DNA of 64,000 bases from Arthrobacter sp. ISL-95 (GCF_018613695.1 NZ_JAGGPR010000017.1:62001-126000); one strand, 5' to 3'; shown: positions 44,054 to 54,265, counted from the stretch's first letter. Notes: generated from the letters alone by a model not told the origin. Numbers and translations: made by a program.

Positions 44054-45028
44054 ATGAGCGATGACGCCGCCAATTCAGTGACCCTCCGCTTCCTCGCGGC
44101 TCCCATGGACGTGGGACACAGCGGATCCGTCGACGCCGGCACTGTCCTTGAGTGGGTGGACAAAGCAGCGTATGCGGCAGCTGTTGGCTGGGCCAAGGCA
44201 TATTGCGTTACGGCGTACGTCGGCAACATTCACTTCACGGATCCGGTCAACAGCGGCGACATGGTGGAGGTGACCTCCACCATCGTTTACACGGGGCGCT
44301 CCTCCATGCATATCCACACCGTGGTCAGCTCCCGGGATCCTAAAGGCGGCCCGGAGACCATGCACAGCCAATGCATGGTGATCTTCGTTGCCGTCGGTCC
44401 GGACGGCAAGCCGATTCCCGTACCGCAATTTGCCCCGTCCACAGCTGCGGAGATCGAGCAGCGCGACCACGCCTTGGCACGCATCGAGGTCCGGGAGCAG
44501 ATTGTCAACGCGATGAACGCGCAGGAATATACCGACGCCGGGACCGCCGAGCGCGTCGTCCTGCGGTTCATGGCGTCACCCACTGATGTGAACTGGGGCG
44601 GCAAGGTCCACGGCGGCATTGTGATGAAGTGGATTGACGAAGCCGCCTACGTTTGTGCCTCCCGCTACTGCGGCATGGACGCCGTAGCTGTGTTCTCCGG
44701 CGGCGTCCGCTTTTATCGGCCCCTGCTGATCGGCCACGTCGTCGAAGTGGAGGCGCGCTTGGTCTACACCGGCGCCAAGGGCATGCACATCGCGGTACAC
44801 GTCCGCTCGGGTGACCCCAAGAGCCGGGTCATGAACCTGACCACCTACTGCCTCACGGTGATGGTTGCGCGCGATGAAACGGGGACGGCAGTCCCCGTAC
44901 CTGCCTGGGAGCCAGTCTCTGACGAGGACAAGAAGCTGCACGCACATGCCCGCGAGCTGCTGGAGATCCGAGGCCGGGCACCTGGTAACCGGCTGCCGGA
45001 CCATCTGCAGAAACTCGCTGGAAGCTAG
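44054..45028 (+). CDS. Acyl-CoA thioesterase with two hotdog domains
   Basis: This 324-residue protein carries two tandem hotdog domains. The first has AYCVTAYVGNIHFTDPVNSGDMVEV and VYTGRSSMHIH; the second has VNWGGKVHGGIVMKWIDEAAY and FYRPLLIGHVVEVEARLVYTG. The HGG…MKWIDEAA helix carries the Asp that activates water in acyl-CoA thioesterases of the YciA/BACH group. It hydrolyses fatty acyl-CoA in the cytoplasm; the acyl-chain preference is unknown. The gene is monocistronic. Confidence 0.88.
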   Translation: MSDDAANSVTLRFLAAPMDVGHSGSVDAGTVLEWVDKAAYAAAVGWAKAYCVTAYVGNIHFTDPVNSGDMVEVTSTIVYTGRSSMHIHTVVSSRDPKGGPETMHSQCMVIFVAVGPDGKPIPVPQFAPSTAAEIEQRDHALARIEVREQIVNAMNAQEYTDAGTAERVVLRFMASPTDVNWGGKVHGGIVMKWIDEAAYVCASRYCGMDAVAVFSGGVRFYRPLLIGHVVEVEARLVYTGAKGMHIAVHVRSGDPKSRVMNLTTYCLTVMVARDETGTAVPVPAWEPVSDEDKKLHAHARELLEIRGRAPGNRLPDHLQKLAGS

Positions 45029-45289
45029 CGGACTTTTATTTCTTCAACGCTGCCACGGCTTAGGTGCCGGGACGGCTTCGCTGTGCCTTTTGCTGCCATT
45101 CGGAAGTACTAAGCAACATCCCGATTCCTCGACACGAATCAGGTCATTGAGGCACTTGAGATCTGAGTAATACGTGAAGGGGGCGAAGGCATGTCATTTC
45201 GGGACCCCACTTCCGTTTGTTGAAAGGTCTGTACTTCCTTTCTTCGATGACTCTCGGACAAACAGGTAGGTCGAACAGAAGCACGGCTA

Positions 45290-47923
45290 TTGGCAGCGTC
45301 AAATGGTCCAGCAGCCGCTTCCATAAGGGGTCAGCATTTGTATAAGCGGAAGATGACGAGCGTCCTGGACTATGTCGCCAAAGGTCTAGGCGTGAGAATC
45401 GTCGGGGCACCCGGTAGTGGCCGAACCAGTCTCCTCAAGGGCGTCGTTGCCAAGCTGGAAGAAGATGGCGCCACGGTCTACACCATGTTCGCTGCGCCGG
45501 CACTTGCCGCCGTGCCTTTTGCCGGCGTGCTTTCCCTGGGTTTGGATCTTCGTTCCAGAACAGTCGGAATTCTTGGCATCGTAGATCTTCTCTCAGTCCA
45601 GATGGCCAGGACCGGGGTACATCTGATCGCGATCGACGATCTCGAGAACCTGGACCGCGAGTCCTTGGCGGTAGTGGACGTTTTGCGGAGAAGGAGCAAC
45701 GTCCCGCTGATCACAACCATGAACGACCGACCGTTCCAGCCCAGAACCTCCGGCTACCTCGGGAGCATTCCCGAAGCGACAGTCTCCCTTGCGCCGCTGG
45801 AGTACGAACAAATGAGCAAACTCATCGTGGAAACGCTTGGTCATCCGGCCGAAGTGGATGTGGTAGCAAATGTTCTGACTAAATCCGGCGGCAACTTGCG
45901 GTTGGCGATTCGAATCATCCAGACATCGGCCCTCAGCGGGCGAGTGATCCTCAAGGACGGCCGGTGGTGCATGAACGGCACCACGTTGATCAACGAACAT
46001 CTCCACGGAACCGTGGAAGCTCTGTTCCAAGGTTTGCGGCCCGAGGAAGTCCGGGCACTGAACAAGATGTCGCTTCTTGGTCCCAGCCCCGTAGACCGTC
46101 TGGTCGCAGCTGTCGGTGAGGACAACCTGGATAACCTTGAATACAACGGGTTGATCTCGGTTATTGAAGGCCCGGATGGAGCCCTCCTCGCTGCTGTCTT
46201 TCCGCCGATAGTGGACGACTACCTTCGGGCCCACACCCTTAGCTCCCGGAGAATTCTCCGGAGCGCAGTAACTGATCACGTCGTTGCAGAACCCGGCCAC
46301 CACCCCGCGCCGGTAGATGCAGATGACATGTTGTCGGCCTCGATTTCCGTCCTTCGCAAGCAAATGGGAAGCAACCACGCCGCCGCTACCCGGTACTTCC
46401 AGCAGCGCCGCGATGCCTTTGAAGAGTCGTGCTACCAGAGCTGGAAACGCGATCCCAGCCTGTCCAATGCCGTCGCGATCCTGAAGGTCTATTGGGGGGC
46501 GCCTGCCAATCCTCATCGAATCCACGAGGTGCTGCGTCAAACCGACTCTGACGGAGGTGAACCAGGAGATCTCGTCCTGTTCACCATGTCCCTGGCTTGC
46601 TGGCAGCTCTCACATGAGAAGAACCTGCCCGGCGCAATAGCCACAATGCAGGCTCTGTCTTCCAAGGAACCGGGCCTGCGGCGCGAAGCCGAAGCAATCA
46701 TCGCATTTCTACGCACATCCCATGGCGGCGTCCCCGTCAACCAGGATCATCTTTTTGCTGATATCCCAGAGCAAGGGTCGCAGGGCGGCATTATCCCAAC
46801 CATCAAAGCAATGCTGGAGCTTTATCATCTCAACCCCCGGAAGGCCCAGAGCATCATGGACTCAGCTGAGGGCAACCCCGGTTTCCCACCCGTCGAATCT
46901 TTTATTCGCGGAATGGCAATGCTCTCTGACGGTCGGGAAGAAGCAGCCCTTGTGATGGCGCTCGAATTTCGGGAGAAGGCTTTACAGAATGTCGATCAGG
47001 TTGCCTTCGTCAGCCAGAGTTACATAGCTGCCCTTTCCCTTCTTCATCACGGTTTGTTTGATGAAGCCGAATATCTCGCGGGCCGGGCCTTTTCCTTGGG
47101 CAAACCTGGTTTTTTGGTTGAGTCGTTGCACGTGGCCATGCTGCGCCTATCCTCACTGAGGGACGCAGTTCCGGCCACTTCCTTGGGATTAACACCCGAA
47201 TCCAACGGAAGGGAAAATGGCCCGCTCCCCGGTTTTGGAACGGGTTTGCACGACCTCGCCGCCAGCCGACCCGCGAGCGCCAAAGCTTTCGACGAACGCG
47301 CCAGCCGAATCATCGAAAAGTCCTTGGCGCGCGGTTTTGTCTTCGAAGCCATGCATACGGGGCTTTTCGCGCTGGGACTCCTCCCGGGCCCTCGTGTCCG
47401 TAGTCTCCTCCAAAGAATCCTGGAGGACCGCGCCATGACTGTGCACCAGCAGCTCCTTACCGTGGCGGGTGCCGCAATAGAGATGGACCTTCCGCGGCTA
47501 CGTCATTTGCTGGACTCTTACGTGCTGGACGGAGACACGTTCCAGGTGTCCATGCTTCTTCGCGGGGCAGAGCAGAGGTGTCAGCTCAGCGGCGAGCCTG
47601 CTGTTGCGAGCGAGATCAGAAGGGCGGCCAAGGATTTCGCCGCCCGTTTCGGTGTGGTGGGGACGTTGCTTGATTTCAGGTCGGAACCTCCCGGCTCTTC
47701 CTTGACCCTAAGGGAGATTGAAGTTGCCCTCGTCGCCGGGCAACAGAGCAACCAGGACATCGCAGAGCAGTTCGGCATCAGCATCCGGACTGTGGAGAGC
47801 CACATATCAAATGCTCTGCGAAAAACCGATACGACCACCCGAAAACAACTAGCAGATCTCATTCGAAACGCGCCCAAGTCGCTGGCAGCAGGAACCATTG
47901 CGGCTTCCCAAGCCACCTCATAG
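45290..47923 (+). CDS. Large LuxR-type regulator with P-loop ATPase domain
   Basis: This 877-residue protein has an N-terminal ATPase module (Walker A GAPGSGRTSLL, residues 39-49, with Arg45 in place of the usual Lys; Walker B HLIAIDDLEN), a long helical repeat region with mixed charge, and a C-terminal LuxR helix-turn-helix (SLTLREIEVALVAGQQ, then GISIRTVESHISNALRK, about 802-845). The order is that of LAL/MalT-type STAND regulators. The Arg at the Walker A Lys suggests altered nucleotide binding or hydrolysis. The start is uncertain: TTG 45290 keeps the LYKR element, and TTG 45338 has AAGGGG upstream. It faces the exopolysaccharide locus and may control it. Confidence 0.85.
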   Translation: MAASNGPAAASIRGQHLYKRKMTSVLDYVAKGLGVRIVGAPGSGRTSLLKGVVAKLEEDGATVYTMFAAPALAAVPFAGVLSLGLDLRSRTVGILGIVDLLSVQMARTGVHLIAIDDLENLDRESLAVVDVLRRRSNVPLITTMNDRPFQPRTSGYLGSIPEATVSLAPLEYEQMSKLIVETLGHPAEVDVVANVLTKSGGNLRLAIRIIQTSALSGRVILKDGRWCMNGTTLINEHLHGTVEALFQGLRPEEVRALNKMSLLGPSPVDRLVAAVGEDNLDNLEYNGLISVIEGPDGALLAAVFPPIVDDYLRAHTLSSRRILRSAVTDHVVAEPGHHPAPVDADDMLSASISVLRKQMGSNHAAATRYFQQRRDAFEESCYQSWKRDPSLSNAVAILKVYWGAPANPHRIHEVLRQTDSDGGEPGDLVLFTMSLACWQLSHEKNLPGAIATMQALSSKEPGLRREAEAIIAFLRTSHGGVPVNQDHLFADIPEQGSQGGIIPTIKAMLELYHLNPRKAQSIMDSAEGNPGFPPVESFIRGMAMLSDGREEAALVMALEFREKALQNVDQVAFVSQSYIAALSLLHHGLFDEAEYLAGRAFSLGKPGFLVESLHVAMLRLSSLRDAVPATSLGLTPESNGRENGPLPGFGTGLHDLAASRPASAKAFDERASRIIEKSLARGFVFEAMHTGLFALGLLPGPRVRSLLQRILEDRAMTVHQQLLTVAGAAIEMDLPRLRHLLDSYVLDGDTFQVSMLLRGAEQRCQLSGEPAVASEIRRAAKDFAARFGVVGTLLDFRSEPPGSSLTLREIEVALVAGQQSNQDIAEQFGISIRTVESHISNALRKTDTTTRKQLADLIRNAPKSLAAGTIAASQATS

Positions 47924-47966
47924 CGCTCTTGCGAGAACCTTTGATCCACAAAACAGGAGTACAGAG

Positions 47967-48539
47967 TTGCCCCAGATACTAGTTGTCAGCATGCATCGGC
48001 AATTCACTGCGCTGATTCATTGGGCCACCAATTCATTGCATACCGTGTCCTCAGGCAAAGTAGCTGTGGTTGATGGGACGTTGCCGGAACTTGAAGTCGA
48101 TGTGGTGGACCTAGTCCATGAAAGCTACAGGGTGCTTGTCTACGGCGGCGTGCTGCACAGCTCGCGCGTCTTACGTTTGATGGATCTTGGCGTACGGGGC
48201 TACGTACCTGAAACCGCCACACTCCCCGTGCTGCTGGCCGCGGTCAAGAGCGTTGCCGCCGACGGAACACACCTGCCGTTTGATCCTGCTTCCGGCCGGA
48301 ATTACGTCCCGCTGACCGCTGCTGAGGAAGTAGCGGCCAATGCCTACTTCCTCAATGACGAGGAACTACCTCGGAGTGAAGTGGCGAAACGGCTGGGTAT
48401 TGCTGACTCGACTCTACGAAACCAACTGGCGTCGGTCAGACGAAAATTGGGAGTCCCCCCGCAGGCCAGCCGCTCGGCAGTGAGCCGAAGGTACCGCGCT
48501 ACCGTGAGGCAGGCGGCACCTTCGAAGCAATCGGCTTAG
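47967..48539 (+). CDS. Small LuxR-like two-domain regulator without clear phospho-acceptor
   Basis: This 190-residue protein has an N-terminal receiver-like half (ILVVSMHRQFTALIHW at the start; LMDLGVRGYVPETATLPVLL resembling receiver helix alpha-5) and a C-terminal helix-turn-helix (EVAKRLGIADSTLRNQLASV). The conserved phospho-accepting Asp is not obvious: the stretch DVVDLVHES does not sit convincingly at the end of strand beta-3. TTG 47967 has AGGAG seven bases upstream. It begins 43 bp after the large LuxR gene, so both may be one operon, and its stop is five bases from the convergent ugd. Confidence 0.75.
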   Translation: MPQILVVSMHRQFTALIHWATNSLHTVSSGKVAVVDGTLPELEVDVVDLVHESYRVLVYGGVLHSSRVLRLMDLGVRGYVPETATLPVLLAAVKSVAADGTHLPFDPASGRNYVPLTAAEEVAANAYFLNDEELPRSEVAKRLGIADSTLRNQLASVRRKLGVPPQASRSAVSRRYRATVRQAAPSKQSA

Positions 48540-48544
48540 TACCC

Positions 48545-49924
48545 CTATACGGCTGGGCCGGAACTCATCTGCAGTTGCTCACTGGGAGGCCTGTGAGTCG
48601 TCTGAGTCGTTACGTAGCGTCGGCCGAGCGAAGCAACAGACCAACCTGAGTCTTCCCATACCCGGGCCTGCAGTATATTTCGGCCGTCAATGATCTTCCG
48701 CGTTCCTGTTTGCACGGAAAGACCCTCCGGCGTCAGGGCTTTAAACTCGTCCCACTCGGTCAGAAGGAGGACAAGGTCGGCGTTCTTGACGGCATCCTCC
48801 GTTGAGGAAACGTAGTGATGTTGAGGCGATCGCCGGGAAGCGTTGGAGTTGCCTGCCGGGTCGTAGATCCATACCTGCGCGCCTTCGTCAGACAGCCTGT
48901 TGGCGATGTCCAGGGCCGGTGAGTCACGGACGTCGTCACTGTTGGGCTTGAACGCGACGCCAAGAACGGCGATCCTGCTTTGCGAAAGGGATCCGAGCAT
49001 CGTGCGGGCCAAATCAACAGCGCGCTCCCGTCGCCTCAGATTGATCCCATCCATTTCATCGAGAAATCGCATGCTGCGATCCACGCCGAGCTCGGCCGCG
49101 CGCGCCTGAAGGGCCCGGATGTCCTTGGGCAAGCACCCGCCACCGAACCCGATGCCTGCGTTCAGGAAGCGCCGCCCAATCCGGGTGTCGATGCCTATGG
49201 CGTCCGCCAACGTGCGGATGTCTCCCCCAATGACCTCGGTTACTTCGGAGAAGGCATTGATGAAGGAAATCTTTGTCGCCAGGAAAGCATTTGCTGCAAC
49301 CTTCACCAGTTCTGCGGTTTCAAAGTCGGTGCTGATCAGGGGCACGCCGCCAGCGAGGGCTGTTGCGTACACCTTTCGCAGGACTGCCTCGTCCTCCCGC
49401 GATTCCACACCAATAACCAGCCGGTCAGGGGTCAGGGTGTCCACTACGGCGAAGCCCTCCCGGAGGAATTCAGGGTTCCAAGCAACGTTCACTGTGACGC
49501 CGGGGCGTTTGTTGTCCTGCACAAGGGTTTTCAAACGCCTCGTGGTACCCACCGGGACGGTGGACTTCCCCACAATAAGGGCATCCTTGGTGATGCTTTG
49601 GGCCAGGGCAACGGTGGAAGCATCCACGAATGACATATCGGCACCACCATCGCCGGCGCGCTGGGGAGTTCCCACACCAATGAAGTGCACATCTCCCCAG
49701 GCTCCCACTTCCTGGTAGGACGTGGTAAAGCGAAGGCGTCCGCTCTTCACATGCTTTCCAAGAAGTTCGGGAAGGCCGGGCTCGTGGAACGGCAATAGCC
49801 CCTCTGAAAGGGACGCGACCCGGGTGGGGTCGATATCGAGTCCAAGCACCTCAAAGCCGAGTTCGGCCATGCAGGCGGCGTGGGTAGCACCTAAATAGCC
49901 GGTGCCTATGACGGTTATACGCAT
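48545..49924 (-). CDS. ugd: UDP-glucose 6-dehydrogenase
   Basis: This 459-residue nucleotide-sugar dehydrogenase has an N-terminal Rossmann motif (VIGTGYLGATHAACMAELG), the catalytic Cys in GFGGGCLPKDIRAL, and a C-terminal NAD-independent domain (VLGVAFKPNSDDVRDSPALDI). It oxidises UDP-glucose twice to UDP-glucuronate, using two NAD+. It ends the leftward exopolysaccharide gene block. UDP-GlcA would supply acidic sugar residues to the polymer. GDP-mannose dehydrogenase is the alternative, but the sequence details and lack of a mannose-type signature favour UDP-glucose. Confidence 0.88.
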   Translation of the reverse strand: MRITVIGTGYLGATHAACMAELGFEVLGLDIDPTRVASLSEGLLPFHEPGLPELLGKHVKSGRLRFTTSYQEVGAWGDVHFIGVGTPQRAGDGGADMSFVDASTVALAQSITKDALIVGKSTVPVGTTRRLKTLVQDNKRPGVTVNVAWNPEFLREGFAVVDTLTPDRLVIGVESREDEAVLRKVYATALAGGVPLISTDFETAELVKVAANAFLATKISFINAFSEVTEVIGGDIRTLADAIGIDTRIGRRFLNAGIGFGGGCLPKDIRALQARAAELGVDRSMRFLDEMDGINLRRRERAVDLARTMLGSLSQSRIAVLGVAFKPNSDDVRDSPALDIANRLSDEGAQVWIYDPAGNSNASRRSPQHHYVSSTEDAVKNADLVLLLTEWDEFKALTPEGLSVQTGTRKIIDGRNILQARVWEDSGWSVASLGRRYVTTQTTHRPPSEQLQMSSGPAV

Positions 49925-49993
49925 GAGTTCTCGCTTTTCGGAGTGACAACAATGATCAAAAGTGTGGGGCCGCCAAAGAGCGGTGGTGTCCGT

Positions 49994-50944
49994 CTATTTC
50001 CTGATGCGGGCACGGATTTCGCGTACTTCGTTCAGGGTTTGGAGACCTTCACTCAAACTCCGCCGCAGTCTGCGGAGCCGGAAAGAAGTTTGTTGCCACT
50101 GATTCATGTTGCGAAGTTCCAGGTCATTCCAGCTGATGGATTCCCGGGAGGGGACCAGTGCTTGCCACAGCGCTGCCGGCTTCCTGGACCATGGGATCTC
50201 CATGAGGTGGAAGAGACGGAGCGTGGCGGACCGTTGTGCCGTCGTCCGAAGAACCCAATCAAAGGGCGGCTCACCGACATCAAAGGCCCGAGTCTCCGGC
50301 ATCGTCGCAAACAACGGCCCCAAGGGGCCCATGGCCCCGAGTTCCAAGGCCCTGTCATAGTGCCTCTGCGGGGATGCCGTTATCTCCCGGAGGCAGAATG
50401 AAACGTCGTCGTGGAGGACACCCTGTGCTGGACTTCGCAATGCATGCAGGAGGGTAACCAGGAGGGCGTCATTGTGCGAGAGCGTCCACACCTGTCGGCC
50501 GCCTAGCTCGATGCTCTGCCTGTCAGCCCAAAGACGCTCGAAAACCTCAGACTCATCTTCGTAGAACCCCGGAAACCTCCAATGAACATCAATATCGGAG
50601 GGCCACCCCGGGTTGATGAGAGTCGTGGAGTGATCAGGGAACGCTTCGGAGACTTCACGGATTCTGGCCTCCCATCCCCTTCGCCTAAGTGCATTCAGCA
50701 GAACCTCGACGTCGGAGCGCTCAAGGAGGATGTCGAGGTCCAGAGATGCTCTCACGGGACGGGCACCGATGAGGGTCGCCGCTGGGCCCTTGATGAGCAG
50801 CATTCGGATGTTGCACTCCACGGCGACATGGGAAACCAACGCAGCAGAGAGCAGGACCGACTCGTTGATCCTGAGAATTTCGCCCGGTGGTGTTACCGGG
50901 GCCGGCGGCCTCATGACCGCCAGCAGAAGTTGAAGCCGCGCCAC
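49994..50944 (-). CDS. PF14907-type nucleotidyltransferase
   Basis: This 316-residue protein has the catalytic core of the uncharacterised nucleotidyltransferase family: LLIKGPAATLIGARPVRASL, then DLDILLERSDVEVLLNAL with the DxD metal ligands, and PSDIDVHWRF with a third acidic residue. Proteins of this family often occur with PqqD-like proteins in polysaccharide or peptide-modification clusters. The substrate is unknown. The start is GTG at 50944, three bases after the GDP-fucose synthase stop, so it belongs to the sugar-nucleotide operon. Confidence 0.78.
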   Translation of the reverse strand: MARLQLLLAVMRPPAPVTPPGEILRINESVLLSAALVSHVAVECNIRMLLIKGPAATLIGARPVRASLDLDILLERSDVEVLLNALRRRGWEARIREVSEAFPDHSTTLINPGWPSDIDVHWRFPGFYEDESEVFERLWADRQSIELGGRQVWTLSHNDALLVTLLHALRSPAQGVLHDDVSFCLREITASPQRHYDRALELGAMGPLGPLFATMPETRAFDVGEPPFDWVLRTTAQRSATLRLFHLMEIPWSRKPAALWQALVPSRESISWNDLELRNMNQWQQTSFRLRRLRRSLSEGLQTLNEVREIRARIRK

Positions 50945-50947
50945 AAG

Positions 50948-51913
50948 CTAGTCCCTGAGTCCGTTGCGGTGCGCTTGGAACCAGGCGTATGTGGACTCTA
51001 TCCCGTCCTTCAAGGAGATGCGCGCGGTCCATCCGAGCGACTCCAGCTTTCCAACATCCATCAGCTTGCGGGGTGTTCCGTCGGGTTTTGTAGCGTCCCA
51101 CTCGAGTGCGCCCTCGAAGCCGACAGTGGTGGCAACCAGACCGGCGAGCTCCTTAATGGTCATGTCCGCCCCCACGCCAACATTGACATGTTGCGGGCCA
51201 TCGTAGTTTTCCAGCAGGTGCAAGCAGGCATCGGCCAAATCGTCCACGTGAAGAAATTCGCGACGGGGTGCGCCTGTTCCCCAATTGGTAACCGACTCAA
51301 GTTCCCGAACCCGGGCGTCGTCCAAGCGACGGATCAGGGCCGGCAAGACATGGGAACCTTGGGCTGAAAAGTTGTCTCCGGGGCCATACAGGTTGGTGGG
51401 CATAGCTGAAATCCACGGTAAGCCGTACTGCTGCCGGACGGCCTGGACCTGCATGATTCCCGAGATTTTGGCTATTGCGTAAGCGTCGTTGGTTTCCTCC
51501 AACGGGCCTGTCAGAAGGTACTCCTCTTTGAGGGGCTGGGGTGCCAGCTTGGGGTAGATGCAGGATGAACCCAAGAACAGCAGTCGTTCCACCCCGTGTT
51601 CCAGGGCTGCATCCATCACATTCACCTGGATCCGGATATTCTCGCTGAGGAAATCGACCGGGTACGTCTTGTTCGCAAGAATGCCACCAACCTTGGCAGC
51701 GGCCAGAGCGACGTACCGGGGCCTCTCCTTTTCGAAGAAAGCGAATACAGCGGCACGATCCTTGAGGTCCAGTTCCTTGGACGTCCGCCCGATAGTGTTC
51801 GTGAAACCCTCCGCCGAGAGTTTCCGCCAGAGGGCAGATCCCACCAAGCCCCCATGCCCTGCAACATAGAAAGGGGACGATCGATCAAGCCGCTCGGGAG
51901 TGAAGCCCGTCAT
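50948..51913 (-). CDS. fcl: GDP-L-fucose synthase
   Basis: This 321-residue extended SDR enzyme has the motif [17 protein letters not shown], then [16 protein letters not shown] (catalytic Ser) and the active-site YxxxK in [14 protein letters not shown], followed by [12 protein letters not shown]. It converts GDP-4-keto-6-deoxymannose to GDP-L-fucose by epimerisation and NADPH reduction. ATG 51913 overlaps the gmd stop as ATGA, which fixes the start. Together with gmd it supplies GDP-fucose. Confidence 0.93.
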   Translation of the reverse strand: MTGFTPERLDRSSPFYVAGHGGLVGSALWRKLSAEGFTNTIGRTSKELDLKDRAAVFAFFEKERPRYVALAAAKVGGILANKTYPVDFLSENIRIQVNVMDAALEHGVERLLFLGSSCIYPKLAPQPLKEEYLLTGPLEETNDAYAIAKISGIMQVQAVRQQYGLPWISAMPTNLYGPGDNFSAQGSHVLPALIRRLDDARVRELESVTNWGTGAPRREFLHVDDLADACLHLLENYDGPQHVNVGVGADMTIKELAGLVATTVGFEGALEWDATKPDGTPRKLMDVGKLESLGWTARISLKDGIESTYAWFQAHRNGLRD

Positions 51914-52947
51914 CGGGCGAGAGCCTTCCAGGTTGCCAGATTTACGGCATCGATCCACGGGTTTCCTCCGTGCTGCAAAGCCGTTATGTCGGCGTCCACC
52001 ATGAGGCGGGCCAGTTCAGGTGTTCTGACGGTTGGTTCCCAGTCCAGCTTTTCCTTGGCTTTCGAGTAGTCGCCAATGAGCGCTTCAACTTCTGTAGGAC
52101 GAAGGTAACGTTCGTCAAAGCGGACGTAGTTTTGCCAGTTCAAACCAGCATGTTCAAACGCATTTTCAAGAAAGTCCTTGACGGTATAGCCCACGTTGGT
52201 CGCCAGAACATAGTCATCAGGTTCATCCACCTGAAGCATGCGCCACATGCCCTCGACGTACTCCGCAGCGTAACCCCAGTCGCGAACAGCCTGCAGGTTT
52301 CCCATGTACAACTCGGACTGTTTACCTGCCTTGATGGCAGCGACAGCACGTGTGATTTTACGGGTCACGAACGTCTCACCACGGCGGGGTGACTCGTGGT
52401 TGAAGAGGATGCCGTTAACGGCGAACATGCCGTAGGCCTCCCGATAGTTCTTGGTCATCCAGTAGCTATAAACCTTGGCCGCGCCGTAGGGAGAACGGGG
52501 ATAGAAAGGCGTGGCCTCATCTTGCGGTGGCGGGGTAGCGCCGAACATCTCTGACGAGGATGCCTGGTAGAAGCGGGTTTCGATTCCAGCCATGCGTACG
52601 GCTTCCAGAAGCCGGGTTGTACCAATCCCCGTCGTGTTGCCCGTGTGCTCCGGTTCGTCGAAGGAAACCCGGACATGGGACTGGGCCCCAAGGTTATAGA
52701 CCTCATCGGGACGGATATCCGCCAGCAGCGTCACCAGCCGGGCGCCGTCGGAAAGGTCACCATAGTGGAGGAAGAGGCGTGCCTTGCTGTTATGCGGGTC
52801 CACGTAGAGGTGGTCAATGCGGGAGGTATTAAAGGTTGAGGAGCGGCGTATCAAGCCGTGCACCTCATAGCCCTTGGAGAGCAAGAGTTCGGCAAGATAC
52901 GAGCCGTCCTGCCCCGTGATTCCAGTGATGAGCGCCTTCTTGGCCAA
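51910..52947 (-). CDS. gmd: GDP-mannose 4,6-dehydratase
   Basis: This 345-residue SDR enzyme has the Rossmann motif [17 protein letters not shown], and [19 protein letters not shown] followed by [20 protein letters not shown], the typical Gmd active site (Ser/Glu and Tyr-Lys). It makes GDP-4-keto-6-deoxy-D-mannose, the precursor of GDP-fucose. The start is TTG at 52947. A 15-bp tandem repeat lies just upstream. It is directly followed by fcl. Confidence 0.95.
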   Translation of the reverse strand: MAKKALITGITGQDGSYLAELLLSKGYEVHGLIRRSSTFNTSRIDHLYVDPHNSKARLFLHYGDLSDGARLVTLLADIRPDEVYNLGAQSHVRVSFDEPEHTGNTTGIGTTRLLEAVRMAGIETRFYQASSSEMFGATPPPQDEATPFYPRSPYGAAKVYSYWMTKNYREAYGMFAVNGILFNHESPRRGETFVTRKITRAVAAIKAGKQSELYMGNLQAVRDWGYAAEYVEGMWRMLQVDEPDDYVLATNVGYTVKDFLENAFEHAGLNWQNYVRFDERYLRPTEVEALIGDYSKAKEKLDWEPTVRTPELARLMVDADITALQHGGNPWIDAVNLATWKALAR

Positions 52948-52959
52948 AGTTATTTCCTT

Positions 52960-52990
52960 CTCTTCGTACAGATATCTCTTCGTACAGATA
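52960..52990. repeat. 15-bp tandem duplication upstream of gmd
   Basis: CTCTTCGTACAGATA occurs at 52960-52974 and again at 52976-52990, period 16, in the 60-bp gap between gmd and the upstream glycosyltransferase. It is close to the ribosome-binding site of gmd. Confidence 0.85.
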
Positions 52991-53007
52991 AATGGGGGTA
53001 TCCCGTG

Positions 53008-54234
53008 TCAGCGGGGTCGCTTTCGCGATGCCAGATCGCTCAACCACTCGAGGTAGCTGTGTACGGCCACCTCTTCGGTAAGAATCCTGTCGCTGTACAG
53101 TCGGCCGGCAGCTCCGAAGTCCTTGGCAGAGTCAGGATCCGTGCGAAGGCGCTCGATGGCGGCCGCCAGGTCCAGCGGCGATCCGGACTCAGCCCGGATG
53201 CCCGCCCCAGCTGCCGACAACTCATGTGCTGTTGCGCTGCCTGCCTCCGTGGCGGCAATAATCGGAAGACCGGTCACGAAGTAACTTGTCAGCTTGCTCG
53301 GCACCGACATCTCCCTGACACCCGGACGCTCATTGACGAGCAGCACATCGGCCGATCGGAGCGCCTCCGAGTAGTCGCGGTCCGGAAGCGGCTCCAGGAA
53401 CTGCAACCTGTCGATACCCACACCTCTGGATTCGAGGGTGCGCCGCTGGTTACCGTTGCCCAGCAAGACGAAACGAACATCGCTTCCGCTACGCCCTGCG
53501 AGGCGCGCTGTATCAACCAGGTTCTCCAACCCCTGCTTGACGCCCATGTTGCCCGCATGAAGTGCTACGAAGTCAGTTGCCGCCCAGCCGAGACGTTTGC
53601 GGGCGGCCGATCTGTCAAAAGAATGGTGGTGTTGAACGTGAGTCCAGTTTCGAATCACCCGGACACGGTGTGCAGGTACACCCAGGTCCCTGATGACGTG
53701 GTCGCGAAAACGTTCGTGAATCACGCTTACTCCATCCGCAGCGTTAAAGATCGCCGATTCAAGACGCGTCATGAGTGCGGCCAACGGGGAATGGGCATCG
53801 CCCGTTTCCGCTATTCCCTTGCTGTAGAGGTCTTGGACCCAAATGCCAACCGGGACACGAGAAATGCGTGCCCGAAGAATGGCGAACGCCGCAGAGAAAA
53901 GGGCGGGACTGACTACCAGGACCACGTCGGGGCGGTCCCAGCGCTCAAGCATGGTGCGGATCCCGAAAGTCATTTCCATGACGAGGCGGCCAAGTCCGTT
54001 GGGCCGCTTGGGAACGCTGGACCTTAGCCGTTTGACGGGAACGCCGGACAGATTCTCCTCCATGGAGAGGCCGGTATAGCCGTCCGCAATCTTCCATTCT
54101 GGATAGTGGGGGTAGCCGGTCAGAACTTTGACAGAAACCCCGCGCCGCGCCAGTCCCTGAGCGAGTTTGCTGGTGTACGGGGCGTTTCCGCTGTGTTCGG
54201 GGGCGTAGTTCAGGCCAACGATCAGCGCTTTCAT
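53008..54234 (-). CDS. Glycosyltransferase family 4 (WcaI-like)
   Basis: This 408-residue GT-B enzyme has the N-terminal motif LIVGLNYAPEHSGNAPYTSKLAQGL typical of WcaI-type fucosyl or similar transferases, and the C-terminal donor-binding region PSKLTSYFVTGLPIIAATEAGS. It adds a sugar, possibly fucose, to the growing lipid-linked oligosaccharide at the cytoplasmic face. It is the first full-size gene of the leftward block. The 826-bp region upstream holds the inverted repeats and a small ORF. Confidence 0.88.
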   Translation of the reverse strand: MKALIVGLNYAPEHSGNAPYTSKLAQGLARRGVSVKVLTGYPHYPEWKIADGYTGLSMEENLSGVPVKRLRSSVPKRPNGLGRLVMEMTFGIRTMLERWDRPDVVLVVSPALFSAAFAILRARISRVPVGIWVQDLYSKGIAETGDAHSPLAALMTRLESAIFNAADGVSVIHERFRDHVIRDLGVPAHRVRVIRNWTHVQHHHSFDRSAARKRLGWAATDFVALHAGNMGVKQGLENLVDTARLAGRSGSDVRFVLLGNGNQRRTLESRGVGIDRLQFLEPLPDRDYSEALRSADVLLVNERPGVREMSVPSKLTSYFVTGLPIIAATEAGSATAHELSAAGAGIRAESGSPLDLAAAIERLRTDPDSAKDFGAAGRLYSDRILTEEVAVHSYLEWLSDLASRKRPR

Positions 54235-54265
54235 GAGTCGTCACCGCTCATGCGGAGTTTGACCG

